Source: Pseudomonas fluorescens
GTDB lineage: Bacteria > Pseudomonadota > Gammaproteobacteria > Pseudomonadales > Pseudomonadaceae
Assembly: GCF_902497745.1 (NCBI RefSeq)
Contig: NZ_CABVHJ010000024.1
Span: 45,306 to 109,305, forward strand
DNA length: 64,000 nt
Reading direction: 5' to 3'
Positions 16,861 through 25,517 of the stretch are shown here, piece after piece (within the stretch, counting starts at the first letter, position 1; the number at the start of each line of letters is the position of its first letter). The position numbers and the translations under genes were made by a program. The notes beneath the pieces were generated by a model that was given only the letters and a program-made list of their open reading frames with translations, did not search any database and was not told the DNA's origin.

Positions 16861-17541
16861 TTAAGTCTGCTCAATAATCAAACTGGCCCCCTGATTGCGC
16901 ACGTTACCGACAGCTTTGCCGACTTTGTACCACTCGAAAGTTTCGCTACCTTCGCCTTCGAACAGCAACATTTGCTCTGCGCGCTCAACCGGCGTCGCCG
17001 GATCCAGCCATTCATCCACCAATCCAGCGGGCAACACCACCGGACGGCGATCATGGATATCGAGCATGCCGCCGACGGCATTGGCGGTGATGATCACGAA
17101 ACCGTCGTCATCCCGGACAGCTGTTTCAGTTGTCGGAAATTGTCCGATAGCGGCGCAGAAAACCGTTCCGCGGTCCGCGCGACGGATCAGCCACGGTTGT
17201 CGGGTTTTGTCTGCGCTATCGACCCATTCAAACCAGTTATCCACGGGCACAATCAAACGATGGCGCCAGATCGCCCGGAAGAACGGGCCGTGGGCGACTT
17301 TCTCCACCCGGGCATTGATCGGTGCGGGGCGATCCTTGGCCCAGTGCGGCCGCCAGCCCCAGCGCAGATTGTCGGCATGCAGTTGCTGTCCCTGTTGATG
17401 AAGAACGGCCAGCGCGGTGGTCGGCGCCGCGTTGTAGCGATCAAGCGGCGCATCGCCGACGTGATTGATCAACGCGTCGGGAATGCTCAGCACCGCGACA
17501 AAGTCGTGAATGCCACGGTACTGCGAAAGTCTTCCGCACAT
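16861..17541 (-). CDS. yedK: SOS response-associated peptidase YedK (HMCES/SRAP)
   Basis: SRAP-domain protein of 226 residues that forms a covalent DNA-protein crosslink at abasic sites in single-stranded DNA. The start at 17541 is fixed by the chemistry: after Met removal, catalytic Cys2 becomes N-terminal (MCGRLSQ). Other active-site residues are visible: N76 in PINARVE, E105 in DNWFEW, and a His in MLDIHDRRPV. GGAG lies eight bases upstream of the ATG. The gene follows the ABC permease gene by 28 bases and may be co-transcribed with it. Confidence 0.93.
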   Translation of the reverse strand: MCGRLSQYRGIHDFVAVLSIPDALINHVGDAPLDRYNAAPTTALAVLHQQGQQLHADNLRWGWRPHWAKDRPAPINARVEKVAHGPFFRAIWRHRLIVPVDNWFEWVDSADKTRQPWLIRRADRGTVFCAAIGQFPTTETAVRDDDGFVIITANAVGGMLDIHDRRPVVLPAGLVDEWLDPATPVERAEQMLLFEGEGSETFEWYKVGKAVGNVRNQGASLIIEQT

Positions 17542-17569
17542 GGGCCGATCTCCGGTTGGAGATTTCAGC

Positions 17570-18412
17570 TTAGTCGCTGGCATCCTGACCGGTGAAGGTG
17601 TCACGCCATTTCAACCAGCGACGTTCGAGCATGGCCAGCAAGCCGTCACTGAGTTTGCCGAGCAAGGCGAGCACGATGATTGCAGCCAGCACGATGTCTG
17701 GTCGCGAGGTTTCCCGGCCGTCACTGAGCAGATAACCCAGGCCCTTGGTCGCCGCGATCAATTCCGCCGCGACGAGAAACATCCACGCCAGGCTCATGCC
17801 GCTGCGCAACCCGGTAAACAGGCCGGGCAGGGCGGCCGGCAGCAAGATCCGTCGTACCAGTTGCAAGCGGCTGAAGCCATAGATGCGCCCGACTTCCACC
17901 AGTTTGCGATCAATGTTGCGAATGGCTGCAACGACGTTGACGTACACCGGAAAGAACGCGCCGATAGCGATCAAGACAATTTTCGACGTCTCGTCGATGC
18001 CCAGCCACAACAACAGCAGCGGCACCCAGGCCAGGCTCGGAATGGAACGCACGGCGGCAAACGTTGGCTCCAGATAGGCCTCGGCTTCGCGGCTCAAACC
18101 GACCCAGGCAGCAAACACGAGCGCTAGACTGGCGCCAATGGCAAAACCCAGCAACACGCGAATCAGACTGGCGCCAATATGCTTCCACAATGCGCCTTCG
18201 GCGAGGTCGGTGAGGGTCAGGGCGATCTCGCTCGGCGCCGGCATCTGGTAGGACGGCAACCAACCGATGCGTACGATAATTTCCAGCGCGACGATGATCA
18301 GCAGGGGCAGGGCCAGGCCTTTGCAGCGGCGCTGCCACGTCGGATTCAAACTCGCAGGACGCTGGCGCGGTACGGCAAGTGGCGCGGGCAAGTCTTTGCT
18401 GTGGGTGGTCAT
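17570..18412 (-). CDS. ABC transporter permease, aliphatic sulfonate/taurine type
   Basis: Inner-membrane permease of the SsuC/TauC type (binding-protein-dependent transport family), 280 residues with about six helices. The EAA-like cytoplasmic loop runs GRIYGFSRLQLVRRILLPAA (about 177-196), and the characteristic SLAWVPLLLLWLGI precedes it. The ATG at 18412 has GGAG eight bases upstream; a GTG at 18430 is less likely. It lies 61 bases after a substrate-binding protein gene. No ATP-binding subunit is encoded next to it or elsewhere in the window. Confidence 0.9.
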   Translation of the reverse strand: MTTHSKDLPAPLAVPRQRPASLNPTWQRRCKGLALPLLIIVALEIIVRIGWLPSYQMPAPSEIALTLTDLAEGALWKHIGASLIRVLLGFAIGASLALVFAAWVGLSREAEAYLEPTFAAVRSIPSLAWVPLLLLWLGIDETSKIVLIAIGAFFPVYVNVVAAIRNIDRKLVEVGRIYGFSRLQLVRRILLPAALPGLFTGLRSGMSLAWMFLVAAELIAATKGLGYLLSDGRETSRPDIVLAAIIVLALLGKLSDGLLAMLERRWLKWRDTFTGQDASD

Positions 18413-18473
18413 GGTTTTGGCTCCGCTCACGACAAATCCGCGCCGGGCGCGGATTTATTGTGAGATTGATCGA

Positions 18474-19454
18474 TTACTGGTGGGCGACGGCTTGCTGCAC
18501 ACCGCTGTCGAGCAATTGATCGATGACTTGATCGACGTTCACCCCACGGCGCACCAGTTCCTCGGAGACCAGAATTGGTGCCGCAGCCTTGGATGCATTG
18601 ATGTCCTGATTGGTCAGTTGCGGACTGCTCAGGTCGGTGCGCGACAGCTGCAACCTGGCCACGTCCAGTGGCAAACCGGACTCCTTGGCCAACAGGGCGG
18701 CGAATTCGTCGGGGTTTTTCAATGCCCAGTCGCGGGCCTGTTCGTAAGCCTTGATGACGGTGTCGATGGTCTGCGGGTGTTCCTTGGCGTACTGCTCGGT
18801 GACGCTGACCACGCCGTAACTGTTGAACGCCGGGTTGCGATAGAGCAGGCGCGAACCGGCCTGCACCTGACTGGCGGCCATGTGCGGATCGAGTCCGGCC
18901 CAGGCGTCGACATCGCCTTTTTCCAGCGCGGTACGACCATCCGGGTGTTGCAGATGGACCAGTTCGACATCATCTTTTTTCAGCCCGGCCTGCTGCAGAC
19001 TGCGCAGGGTGAACAGATACGGGTCGGTGCCTTTGGTGGCGGCAATCTTTTTGCCCTTCAGGTCAGCGACAGTCTGGTACGGCGAATCCTTGCGTACCAC
19101 CAGCGCTGTCCATTCGGCGCGGCTATAGACGTAGACGGATTTGATCGGGCTGCCATTGGCCCGACTCAGAACAGCGGCCAGGCTAGCACTGGAAGCGAAA
19201 TCCACGCCGCCACTGTTGAGGTATTCCAGCGAGCGGTTGCTGCCTTGGCTCAATACCCAGCTGACTTTGGTTTGCGGCAAGGCCTTTTCGAGGAAGCCGA
19301 AGTGCTTGAGCACCAGACTGACCGGCGAGTAATAGGCGTAGTCGAGATGCACTTCCGCCGGCGCGGTCTCAGTTGCATGGGCGAATGGTTGCAGGCTCAG
19401 CACCATGGCGCTGGCGGCCAGCAGTGGTTTGAAATGAGAGAAGAACGATGTCAT
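18474..19454 (-). CDS. ABC transporter substrate-binding protein, aliphatic sulfonate type
   Basis: Periplasmic binding protein of the SsuA/TauA/NMT1 class, 326 residues. An N-terminal signal peptide (MTSFFSHFKPLLAASAMVLS, cleaved near AHA-TE) is followed by typical lobes with SPYQTVADLKGKKIAATKGT and VELVHLQHPDGRTALEKGDV-like segments. The ATG at 19454 has a GGAG site six bases upstream; the frame is open further upstream but without a signal peptide. It leads a minus-strand unit with the permease and yedK, and is divergent from another binding protein gene. Confidence 0.9.
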   Translation of the reverse strand: MTSFFSHFKPLLAASAMVLSLQPFAHATETAPAEVHLDYAYYSPVSLVLKHFGFLEKALPQTKVSWVLSQGSNRSLEYLNSGGVDFASSASLAAVLSRANGSPIKSVYVYSRAEWTALVVRKDSPYQTVADLKGKKIAATKGTDPYLFTLRSLQQAGLKKDDVELVHLQHPDGRTALEKGDVDAWAGLDPHMAASQVQAGSRLLYRNPAFNSYGVVSVTEQYAKEHPQTIDTVIKAYEQARDWALKNPDEFAALLAKESGLPLDVARLQLSRTDLSSPQLTNQDINASKAAAPILVSEELVRRGVNVDQVIDQLLDSGVQQAVAHQ

Positions 19455-19604
19455 GGGGCGCTCCGGCAAAGGCACAGGTTTCTTATGTCCAAAAAGATAT
19501 TTTTGTCGAATGCTTCCTGCATGAAAGGAATATTGCAGGCTCTGTGCCATGTGCTTGGAGGTACCGATTTATAAGGGGCTGAAGGCCGGAAGCAGGATTT
19601 TCGC

Positions 19605-19641
19605 TGTTGCATGGGCAACAGTGTGGTTCGCCACTGTTGCC
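19605..19641. promoter_or_regulatory. Clustered TGTTGC/GCAACA half-sites in divergent promoter
   Basis: TGTTGC-ATGG-GCAACA (19605-19620) overlaps a longer perfect inverted repeat GGCAACAGTG / CACTGTTGCC (19614-19623 and 19632-19641, 8-base loop). The three related half-sites between two divergent binding-protein genes look like a regulator-binding region controlling both. The regulator is unknown. Confidence 0.45.
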
Positions 19642-19748
19642 ACGCGAACAGCAGGCATCAAGCGTGATGAGCTTATGCGTTAATCGAATTTCAACACCGA
19701 GAAATAACAGCGTTATGGTCTATGCAATTTCCCTTTGCAGGACAGGCC

Positions 19749-20696
19749 ATGATGCTTTCTCGTTTCCTACGCAGTGCGTTATTCACAGCACTGTTCACCT
19801 CGCCGCTTTCCTACGCAGCCGACCCATTGGTCCTGCATGTCGGCGATCAGAACTACTACAACATTCGCGCTTCAGTAGAGGCGTCCGGCGTATTGAAAGA
19901 CGCGCCTTACACTGTCGACTGGAAACACTTCCAAGCCGCAGCACCCTTGGCGGAAGCCTTGCAGACCGGCTCGCTGGATCTGGGTTTTCTCGGTGATTCC
20001 GGCTTTCTGTTTCTGGCCGCCAAGCAGGCGCCAGTGAAGTTGATCGGCGTCTCGCGGCAGAATCCCGACACCATCGCGTTGCTGGTGCCGAAGGATTCTC
20101 CGGTGAAAACCATCGCCGACCTGAAAGGCAAGAAAGTCGCTTACTGGCCCGGTGCGTGGAGTCAGCAGTTGACCTTGCGCGCCCTCGAGCAGAGCGGTCT
20201 GCCGGAAAACTATGTCGACTTCGTCAAGCTGATGCCGATCGATGCCGCCGCCGCGTTGCCACAGGGCAGTATTGACGCCTTTCCGGTGTGGGAACCGTAC
20301 ATTTCCCAGCAGATCGTGTTCTCCGGCGCGCGGCCAATCCTGACCGCAAAAAACCTGATGCCGGGGCTCAGCGCTATCGCCGCGTCGACGCCGTCCATCG
20401 ACAGCAAGCGTGCCGCCATCGCGGATTTCCTCGGCCGTTTGAAACAGGCGCGAGCCTGGGTCGACAGCCACACCGATGAGTACGCCGATCTGTGGGCAAA
20501 GAAAGCCAATCTCGATCAGCAGGTGTCACGGCACTGGTTGCGTCAGGCGCACATGACGGTCGGGCCGGTGGATCAGCAGGCTGCGACGGACCTGCAAAGC
20601 ACTGCTGACTTCCTGTTCAAAGTGAAAGCGCTGCCGGCGCCGTTGGCCACCGCCGCCATTATCGACACGTCTTTTCAAAAGGCATTGACGCACTGA
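19749..20696 (+). CDS. ABC transporter substrate-binding protein, aliphatic sulfonate-like
   Basis: Second periplasmic binding protein of the NMT1/SsuA class, 315 residues, with a signal peptide (MMLSRFLRSALFTALF, cleaved near SYA-AD). Conserved parts include DLGFLGDSGFLFLAAKQAPV, DSPVKTIADLKGKKVAYWPG and GSIDAFPVWEPYISQQ. The start at 19749 has AGGA six bases upstream. It stands alone, divergent from the first binding-protein/permease pair, and may deliver a different substrate to the same permease. No ATPase follows. Confidence 0.88.
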   Translation: MMLSRFLRSALFTALFTSPLSYAADPLVLHVGDQNYYNIRASVEASGVLKDAPYTVDWKHFQAAAPLAEALQTGSLDLGFLGDSGFLFLAAKQAPVKLIGVSRQNPDTIALLVPKDSPVKTIADLKGKKVAYWPGAWSQQLTLRALEQSGLPENYVDFVKLMPIDAAAALPQGSIDAFPVWEPYISQQIVFSGARPILTAKNLMPGLSAIAASTPSIDSKRAAIADFLGRLKQARAWVDSHTDEYADLWAKKANLDQQVSRHWLRQAHMTVGPVDQQAATDLQSTADFLFKVKALPAPLATAAIIDTSFQKALTH

Positions 20697-20827
20697 GCGA
20701 GCGCCGGAACCAAACCCTGTGTACCTTATCCAACCTCCGCTCGTGTATCGGAGCGCAGGGATGGATAAGGGCGAGGGAGTTTTGCCAATCGACAACATGA
20801 CGGCCGTCGCCGTGCTCAAGGCAAAAC

Positions 20828-21727
20828 ATGACATCCGGATTCAAGCTTCTTTGTGCTGCGCTGATTGCGCTTGGGTTGGCCGGTTGCATCGCCGCGCCGA
20901 TAGAAATGACCGCGCAAACCGAAACGCGCCTGAAGACCCAGCCCCCGGTGCGTTTTCTGTTGACGTTCGACGATGGCCCCAGCGCTTCGAGTTTGTGGAA
21001 TCCGTCGGCCACAGTGCTCGACAGTCTCAAGGACAATCCGCTGCAGCCAGACATCAAAGCGGTGTTCTTCGTGCAGACGCGTGCGCCACGAGCGGGCAAC
21101 AGTGACATTGGTCGCAGCATCATGCGTCGTGAACATGATGAGGGGCACATTCTCGCGTTCCACACCGCGACCCACTGGCACACCAATCATCGTTTGCTCG
21201 ACCCGCTAGAACTCGAAGAGTCGCTGCGCAACGGCACAGCCGATATCGCCGCCATCACCGGGGCGCCGCCGACACTGTTGCGTCCGCCGTTCTGGAACTA
21301 CGACAAACGCACCTTTGCCGCCTATCAGCAGCACGGTTTGCATGTGTTGCTTACGGACTTGAGCGCCAACGACGGCAAGATCTGGGGCTTCAATGCCAGC
21401 CCGCGGCGCCGGGCAAACATGCTGCGACAGTTATCGGAGGTTCGTGAACGTATTGCCCTTGGCGAATTGCCAACCGTGGACGGGGTCATTCCGGTGGTGG
21501 TGACGTTCCATGATCTCAACCGCTATACCGCGCGGCACACGCGCGAATACCTGCAGATTTTGCTGGATAGCGCCGCCGCCACGGGCGTGAGGCTGGCGGA
21601 CAAGCCTTTTTATGACGATCACGTCGCGCTGGAGAAAGCGGCGCTGGCGCGCACGGTGGAAAAAAGCTCGGAAGCGGTGAGTTTGCCGGGGATGTGGAAC
21701 TGGATCTGGGATCATGACGCGCACTGA
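20828..21727 (+). CDS. Polysaccharide deacetylase (NodB-like) lipoprotein
   Basis: Carbohydrate esterase family 4-like protein of 299 residues with a lipoprotein signal (lipobox LAGC, Cys20). NodB motifs are present: TFDDGPS (D48-D49, metal and general base), FHTATHWH for the metal-binding His pair, and RPPFWNY. Late His in VTFHDLNRY may complete the site. It probably removes acetyl groups from a cell-surface sugar polymer at the outer or inner membrane. A MltG/PgaB-type context is absent, so the substrate is unknown. An AAGG site precedes the ATG. Confidence 0.88.
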   Translation: MTSGFKLLCAALIALGLAGCIAAPIEMTAQTETRLKTQPPVRFLLTFDDGPSASSLWNPSATVLDSLKDNPLQPDIKAVFFVQTRAPRAGNSDIGRSIMRREHDEGHILAFHTATHWHTNHRLLDPLELEESLRNGTADIAAITGAPPTLLRPPFWNYDKRTFAAYQQHGLHVLLTDLSANDGKIWGFNASPRRRANMLRQLSEVRERIALGELPTVDGVIPVVVTFHDLNRYTARHTREYLQILLDSAAATGVRLADKPFYDDHVALEKAALARTVEKSSEAVSLPGMWNWIWDHDAH

Positions 21728-21828
21728 GAAAGTTGTGACGCGCTTGGCATTTTTGTGTCGAGCAAGACACAAATTGCTCATCTATGCTCTACGGATTCAG
21801 CGAACCATCGCCTGCGAGGCGTCCACCC

Positions 21829-22071
21829 ATGCTTGTCATTGCCGATATTTGCCGCATTGTCGAGTCTGGCTTTCCGGCACGTAAATGTGACTGCACCCCA
21901 TCAGCGCATGGGCTCCTGCAGATCAAGGTTTATGACCCGGAAAGCGGACGGGTGGATTTATTGCTCAATGGCGTTTCGCCCGAGCATCTCGTCACTGTCC
22001 GTGACATTTCCAACTTCATCGGTGAATTACGCACCGAAATGAGCGCCGGTCGTCGCGCGTTCGCTGGCTAA
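21829..22071 (+). CDS. DUF1652 protein
   Basis: 80-residue Pseudomonas-specific small protein. DUF1652 features are visible: ADICRIVESGFPARKCDC, then KVYDPESGRVDLLLNGVSP, then IGELRTEM. The start at 21829 gives the usual length and has a GAGG site nine bases upstream; the open frame begins earlier at 21784. Function is unknown. It is convergent with the Nudix gene, with four bases between their stops. Confidence 0.85.
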   Translation: MLVIADICRIVESGFPARKCDCTPSAHGLLQIKVYDPESGRVDLLLNGVSPEHLVTVRDISNFIGELRTEMSAGRRAFAG

Positions 22072-22075
22072 GCCC

Positions 22076-22438
22076 TCATAAACGTCGTTGAAACGCTTGA
22101 ACAATGCGCAGCGTCGCTTCGCTGGTGTTCAGATTGCGCACCGCATCCAGCGGATGCCAGATGCAATCGATGATCTCGTTTTGCGGGCGCACCTGCTCAA
22201 AGTCCTGCACGGACGCCTCGTAGACATGATGCCGCGTGCTGCCGCTCTGCAGTTCCATCAGATACAACACCTCGTCGGCATCCAGGCCGGTTTCTTCCTG
22301 CAATTCGCGCACGGCAGCCTCCGCCCGGGTTTCCCCTGGCTCGACCTTACCGCCGGGCAATGTCCAGCGGCAGCGGTGTTTGCGCACCAGGAGAATGTGG
22401 CGATCCTGTTCGCATATAACGGTTGCACGTACTTTCAT
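22076..22438 (-). CDS. Nudix hydrolase
   Basis: Nudix-fold pyrophosphohydrolase of 120 residues. The complete Nudix box GX5EX7REUXEEXGU is present at residues 30-52 (G30, E36, R44, E45, E48, E49, G51), giving the Mg2+-dependent catalytic site. The substrate (a nucleoside diphosphate derivative) cannot be told from sequence. Length is minimal for the family, with no extra domain. It is monocistronic. Confidence 0.92.
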   Translation of the reverse strand: MKVRATVICEQDRHILLVRKHRCRWTLPGGKVEPGETRAEAAVRELQEETGLDADEVLYLMELQSGSTRHHVYEASVQDFEQVRPQNEIIDCIWHPLDAVRNLNTSEATLRIVQAFQRRL

Positions 22439-22526
22439 CTGTTACCTGTTTTAACGTTTGTCATAAGACAGAAATAAAACTGCAATATTTGAGCCGGGCC
22501 TTGAGGTAAAGGTTTCATGAGGTATT

Positions 22527-22540
22527 GGAGCGATCGCTCC
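22527..22540. repeat. 14-base perfect palindrome
   Basis: GGAGCGATCGCTCC reads the same on both strands, located between divergent nudix and DUF2188-like genes. It could be an operator or a chance GC-rich palindrome. Confidence 0.35.
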
Positions 22541-22662
22541 GGGGAAAAGTGCCAGATCCTTGACTGCCGGGGCTGGCGACACCCGGTCGGCCATTCGTGC
22601 GAATGCGGGTGTAAGGTAAACGCGTGAGCTGGATCTGACCGTTAGCAAAAATGGAGGTGTCC

Positions 22663-22860
22663 ATGAGCATGCCGATGTTGAACAAGATGCACATGAACGG
22701 CTATGACGTGCTTAGCGTGAACAATGGCCCATGGCGGGTTTGCACCCAGGGTGATCGGCTGGCGTCGTTTGGCAGCAGGGAGGAGGCGCTGGCCTACGCT
22801 GCTGCCTTGCCCGGCTACAAAAAACGCTCGACGCGCGCGCAAAGTCACAAAAATCACTGA
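22663..22860 (+). CDS. Small DUF2188-like protein
   Basis: 65-residue protein. The core NNGPWRVCTQGDRLASFGSREEALAYAAAL (given in sense only; residues about 19-48) resembles DUF2188, a small beta-beta-alpha fold seen in stress-related bacterial proteins. The ATG at 22663 has a consensus GGAGG site five bases upstream, and a terminator follows the stop. The C-terminus is basic (KKRSTRAQSHKNH). Function is unknown. Confidence 0.75.
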   Translation: MSMPMLNKMHMNGYDVLSVNNGPWRVCTQGDRLASFGSREEALAYAAALPGYKKRSTRAQSHKNH

Positions 22861-22876
22861 CGTGTTGTAACGAAAG

Positions 22877-22902
22877 AGCCCCGGCATGTGTCGGGGCTTT
22901 TA
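22877..22902 (+). terminator. Rho-independent terminator
   Basis: Stem AGCCCCG / CGGGGCT with an 8-base loop, followed by TTTTA. It ends the DUF2188-like gene and lies just before the end of the convergent 79-residue gene. Confidence 0.85.
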
Positions 22903-22924
22903 TATGGGGGAAAGGGCGGGGCGG

Positions 22925-23164
22925 TCAGTGGACCTTGGTACGGCTGATGGCGCGGGCCTTCACTTCCCTGGCATAGAGTTGCAGCCGTTCTTCATCGCTT
23001 TGCAGCACCTCGCAGGATCTCAGCACAGTTTGCGCATCCGCCTCGTTGCCGGATTTGCGCAGTTGTTCCGCGATACGTTTCAGGTCGACCGCCGACCATC
23101 GCAGGTCCGATGCAACGCTTTGCAGGTCGCGTTGAAGTTCGTGTTCGTATTCATTGAGCCGCAT
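22925..23164 (-). CDS. Hypothetical 79-residue helical protein
   Basis: Not recognised beyond a Pseudomonas-type hypothetical. It is almost entirely helical and charged (MRLNEYEHELQRDLQSVASD, then RIAEQLRKSGNEADAQTV), with no membrane segment. The start at 23164 is set by a consensus GGAGGT site four bases upstream; the frame is open to 23206 without such a site. Confidence 0.7.
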   Translation of the reverse strand: MRLNEYEHELQRDLQSVASDLRWSAVDLKRIAEQLRKSGNEADAQTVLRSCEVLQSDEERLQLYAREVKARAISRTKVH

Positions 23165-23348
23165 GATCACCTCCAGAACATTCTCGGTAGAAAAGAGTAG
23201 TCGCATTTTTCGTCGATGGGCAAAGCGCGTTCGTCAGCACGCCGAGCGGTTGTGAAAAGTTGTGCAGATTATGCTGAGGGCGCGGTGCCACGATGGATGT
23301 GCGCCGGGTTACGCGCTACATTCACTTTTTTCAGATCAGGAAAACACT

Positions 23349-23684
23349 ATGCGGATATGGATCGGGACGTTGGCGTTGGCCCTGTTGGCGGGTTGCTCGT
23401 TGCCGGCGTCGTTGGTGCCGGGTGAGCCGAATGTCAACAAGACCAGTGACAAGGCACCCAAGGACTATGCCGCGTGTGTATTACCGTTGTGGCAGAAGGA
23501 TGTCGCCAAAACCTCGCAGACATCGATTTCCAACGGCTATCGCATCACCGCGCCAAGCATCATCACGGCCGATGAGATTCTCGACATCGTCAAGTACAAG
23601 AATGGCAGCCGGGTTTCGTTGTATCAGGGGCCGCCGTGGGCGAAGTCCGGTTCGTTGCGCCAATCGGTACGTGATTGCCTGTAA
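23349..23684 (+). CDS. Small putative lipoprotein
   Basis: 111 residues with a lipoprotein signal peptide (MRIWIGTLALALLAGC, lipobox LAGC). The mature part has two further Cys (in YAACVLPLW and VRDCL) that could form a disulfide. No family is recognised. An AGGA site is placed before the ATG at 23349; the open frame begins upstream at 23262 but that would bury the signal peptide. A strong terminator follows. Confidence 0.72.
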   Translation: MRIWIGTLALALLAGCSLPASLVPGEPNVNKTSDKAPKDYAACVLPLWQKDVAKTSQTSISNGYRITAPSIITADEILDIVKYKNGSRVSLYQGPPWAKSGSLRQSVRDCL

Positions 23685-23700
23685 CGATGCCTGCAGAGAC

Positions 23701-23741
23701 AAAAAAAGCAGAAGCCGTATCGTCGGTTTCTGTTTTTTTTT
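23701..23741 (+). terminator. Rho-independent terminator
   Basis: Stem GCAGAAGCCG / CGGTTTCTGT (with G-U pairs) flanked by A7 and T9 runs, directly after the lipoprotein gene. Confidence 0.85.
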
Positions 23742-23885
23742 GCTTGCCTGGAGACTGATGAGGTGGGATCTGATTCGCGAAATGAACGGTGACAGTTGCG
23801 CACGAGGGTTTGCAGTTGTGTGCACTAGGCTTTTGAGGGCTGGTGGATAGTCAGGCCGGTACGACCTTTCAAGGAGTCTCGGATC

Positions 23886-24491
23886 ATGGATGATCTGGTC
23901 AAAGAAGTTATTCCGCTGTTGCAGTACCTGATTCCCGGCTTTTTGTCGGCGTGGATTTTTTACTCGCTGACGGCGTTCAAGCGGCCTGATACGTTCGGGC
24001 AGATTGTGCAGGCGCTGATTTTTACGTTTGTGATTCAGGGAGCGGTTTGGGGAATCGGAGCTCTGAGTTTGTGGGTGGGGTCGAAAGGATTTTCTCTGGG
24101 CCGATGGGATGCCAAAGCGGAAACGATATGGGCATTCGTTGTGTCGGTGACGCTCGGGTTGCTGTCCTGCTATCTGGCTACGAATGACAAATTGCATGGC
24201 TGGTTACGCAGTCGAAATGTCACGAAACAAACTTCCTATCCCAGCGAATGGTTCAGCGTTTTTGCCCAGCATCATCGTTTGGTCACGCTGCATTTGAACG
24301 ACGAAAGGCGCGTTTTTGGCTGGCCCGTGGAGTGGCCGCCGGAATCCAGCAGTGGCCAGTTCGTGATGCAGAATCCCTGTTGGCTGGATGCCGAAGGGGC
24401 AGAAGTGCCTTTTGGCGCTGAGTTTTTGCTGATAGATTCCGGCAAGGTCAAGTGGGTCGAATTCGGCCCGAAATCGGAGGTTTCGTTATGA
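23886..24491 (+). CDS. DUF6338 family membrane protein
   Basis: 201-residue protein with three N-terminal hydrophobic segments (about 8-28, 39-63, 80-99) and a soluble C-terminal part containing EWFSVFAQHHRLVTLHLNDE and VFGWPVEWPPESSSGQFVM. This pattern fits DUF6338; function unknown, but members are sometimes found with defence or phage-related loci. AAGGAG precedes the ATG. Its stop overlaps the start of a 40-residue ORF (ATGA), so the two are coupled. Confidence 0.75.
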   Translation: MDDLVKEVIPLLQYLIPGFLSAWIFYSLTAFKRPDTFGQIVQALIFTFVIQGAVWGIGALSLWVGSKGFSLGRWDAKAETIWAFVVSVTLGLLSCYLATNDKLHGWLRSRNVTKQTSYPSEWFSVFAQHHRLVTLHLNDERRVFGWPVEWPPESSSGQFVMQNPCWLDAEGAEVPFGAEFLLIDSGKVKWVEFGPKSEVSL

Positions 24492-24610
24492 CAGCCAGAG
24501 CACCGCAACCAATGCCAGAATGGGTGGCGCGCCGCTACACGAAAGATGGCAAGCCAGTGGCAAATGCGCAGCCCAAGGCACCCAGTGCTCCACCACCGCT
24601 GAAGAGCTAG
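24488..24610 (+). CDS. Small proline-rich 40-residue protein coupled to DUF6338
   Basis: The ATG at 24488 overlaps the DUF6338 stop by four bases, and GGAG occurs just upstream (24476-24479). The product, beginning MTARAPQPMPEWVARRYTKD and ending APSAPPPLKS, is basic and proline-rich with no membrane segment. It is likely a translated partner of the DUF6338 protein; no family is recognised. Confidence 0.6.
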   Translation: MTARAPQPMPEWVARRYTKDGKPVANAQPKAPSAPPPLKS

Positions 24611-24617
24611 TATTTCC

Positions 24618-25517
24618 TTAGCCCCAACCCTCAGCCACCGCCCGGCGAATCGCTTCCAGCAACATCGCAAACGCCGGGTTGTCGTTGTTCTCCCGCCAGA
24701 TCAGATGCAATTCGCTCTGCACCCCTTCGCCCAGATCGATATCGCGAAATACCACATTCTTGAACACCACACTGGTAGCGCAACGCGGCACCAGTGCCAG
24801 GCCCATGCCGGCGTTGACCAGAGCCAGAATCGTCAACGATGACCCCAGCCACTGCACATAATCCGGCGCGACCCGAGCCGAGCGCAGCATGCCGGTCAGC
24901 AGTTCATTGAACGGCGGATACGCGGCGTGGGAATACATCAGGAAAGGTTGTTTATCCAGATCACTGACCGCCACTTCAGCCGCTGTCGCCAATGGATGTG
25001 CGCTCGGGACTGCCAGTACAAACGGCTCGCGCACCAGACATTCGGTGGCGTAGCCCGGTTCCAATAACGGCGCACGGGCGATGCCCAGATCGATGCGGCG
25101 GGCGCGCAGGGCTTCGTGTTGCTGGTAAGTGTTCATTTCCGACAGATCGATTTTCACCTGCGGCTGTTTCAGTCGCGCCTCGGCGATCACCTTGGGCAGA
25201 AACTCATACACCGCGCTGCCGACAAAACTGATGTTCACCGAGCCGATATCGCCCTCGGCAAACCGTCGGGCGGTGACGGCTGCCTGCTGCGCGCGCTCCA
25301 GCAAGTTCTGTGCTTCGATGAAAAATGCACGGCCAGCAGCGGTCAGCGCGACGCTGCGGGTGCTACGGGTGAACAGCTCGACGCCGAGGTGATGCTCGAG
25401 CAACTGGATCTGCCGGCTGAGCGGCGGCTGCGTCATGTTCAGTCGCTCGGCGGCGCGGCGAAAGTTGAGTTCGGTGGCGACGGTGGTGAAGCAGCGTAGC
25501 TGGGTCAGTTCGAACAT
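24618..25517 (-). CDS. LysR-family regulator of the glucarate locus
   Basis: 299-residue LysR-type regulator. The N-terminal winged helix-turn-helix (about 1-60) reads FELTQLRCFTTVATELNFRR, then AERLNMTQPPLSRQIQLLE, and the rest is a periplasmic-binding-like effector domain. I chose ATG 25517, which gives the standard MFELTQLR beginning; the frame is open to 25598. It is divergent from an MFS permease and glucarate dehydratase operon, which it probably controls with a sugar acid as inducer. Confidence 0.9.
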   Translation of the reverse strand: MFELTQLRCFTTVATELNFRRAAERLNMTQPPLSRQIQLLEHHLGVELFTRSTRSVALTAAGRAFFIEAQNLLERAQQAAVTARRFAEGDIGSVNISFVGSAVYEFLPKVIAEARLKQPQVKIDLSEMNTYQQHEALRARRIDLGIARAPLLEPGYATECLVREPFVLAVPSAHPLATAAEVAVSDLDKQPFLMYSHAAYPPFNELLTGMLRSARVAPDYVQWLGSSLTILALVNAGMGLALVPRCATSVVFKNVVFRDIDLGEGVQSELHLIWRENNDNPAFAMLLEAIRRAVAEGWG

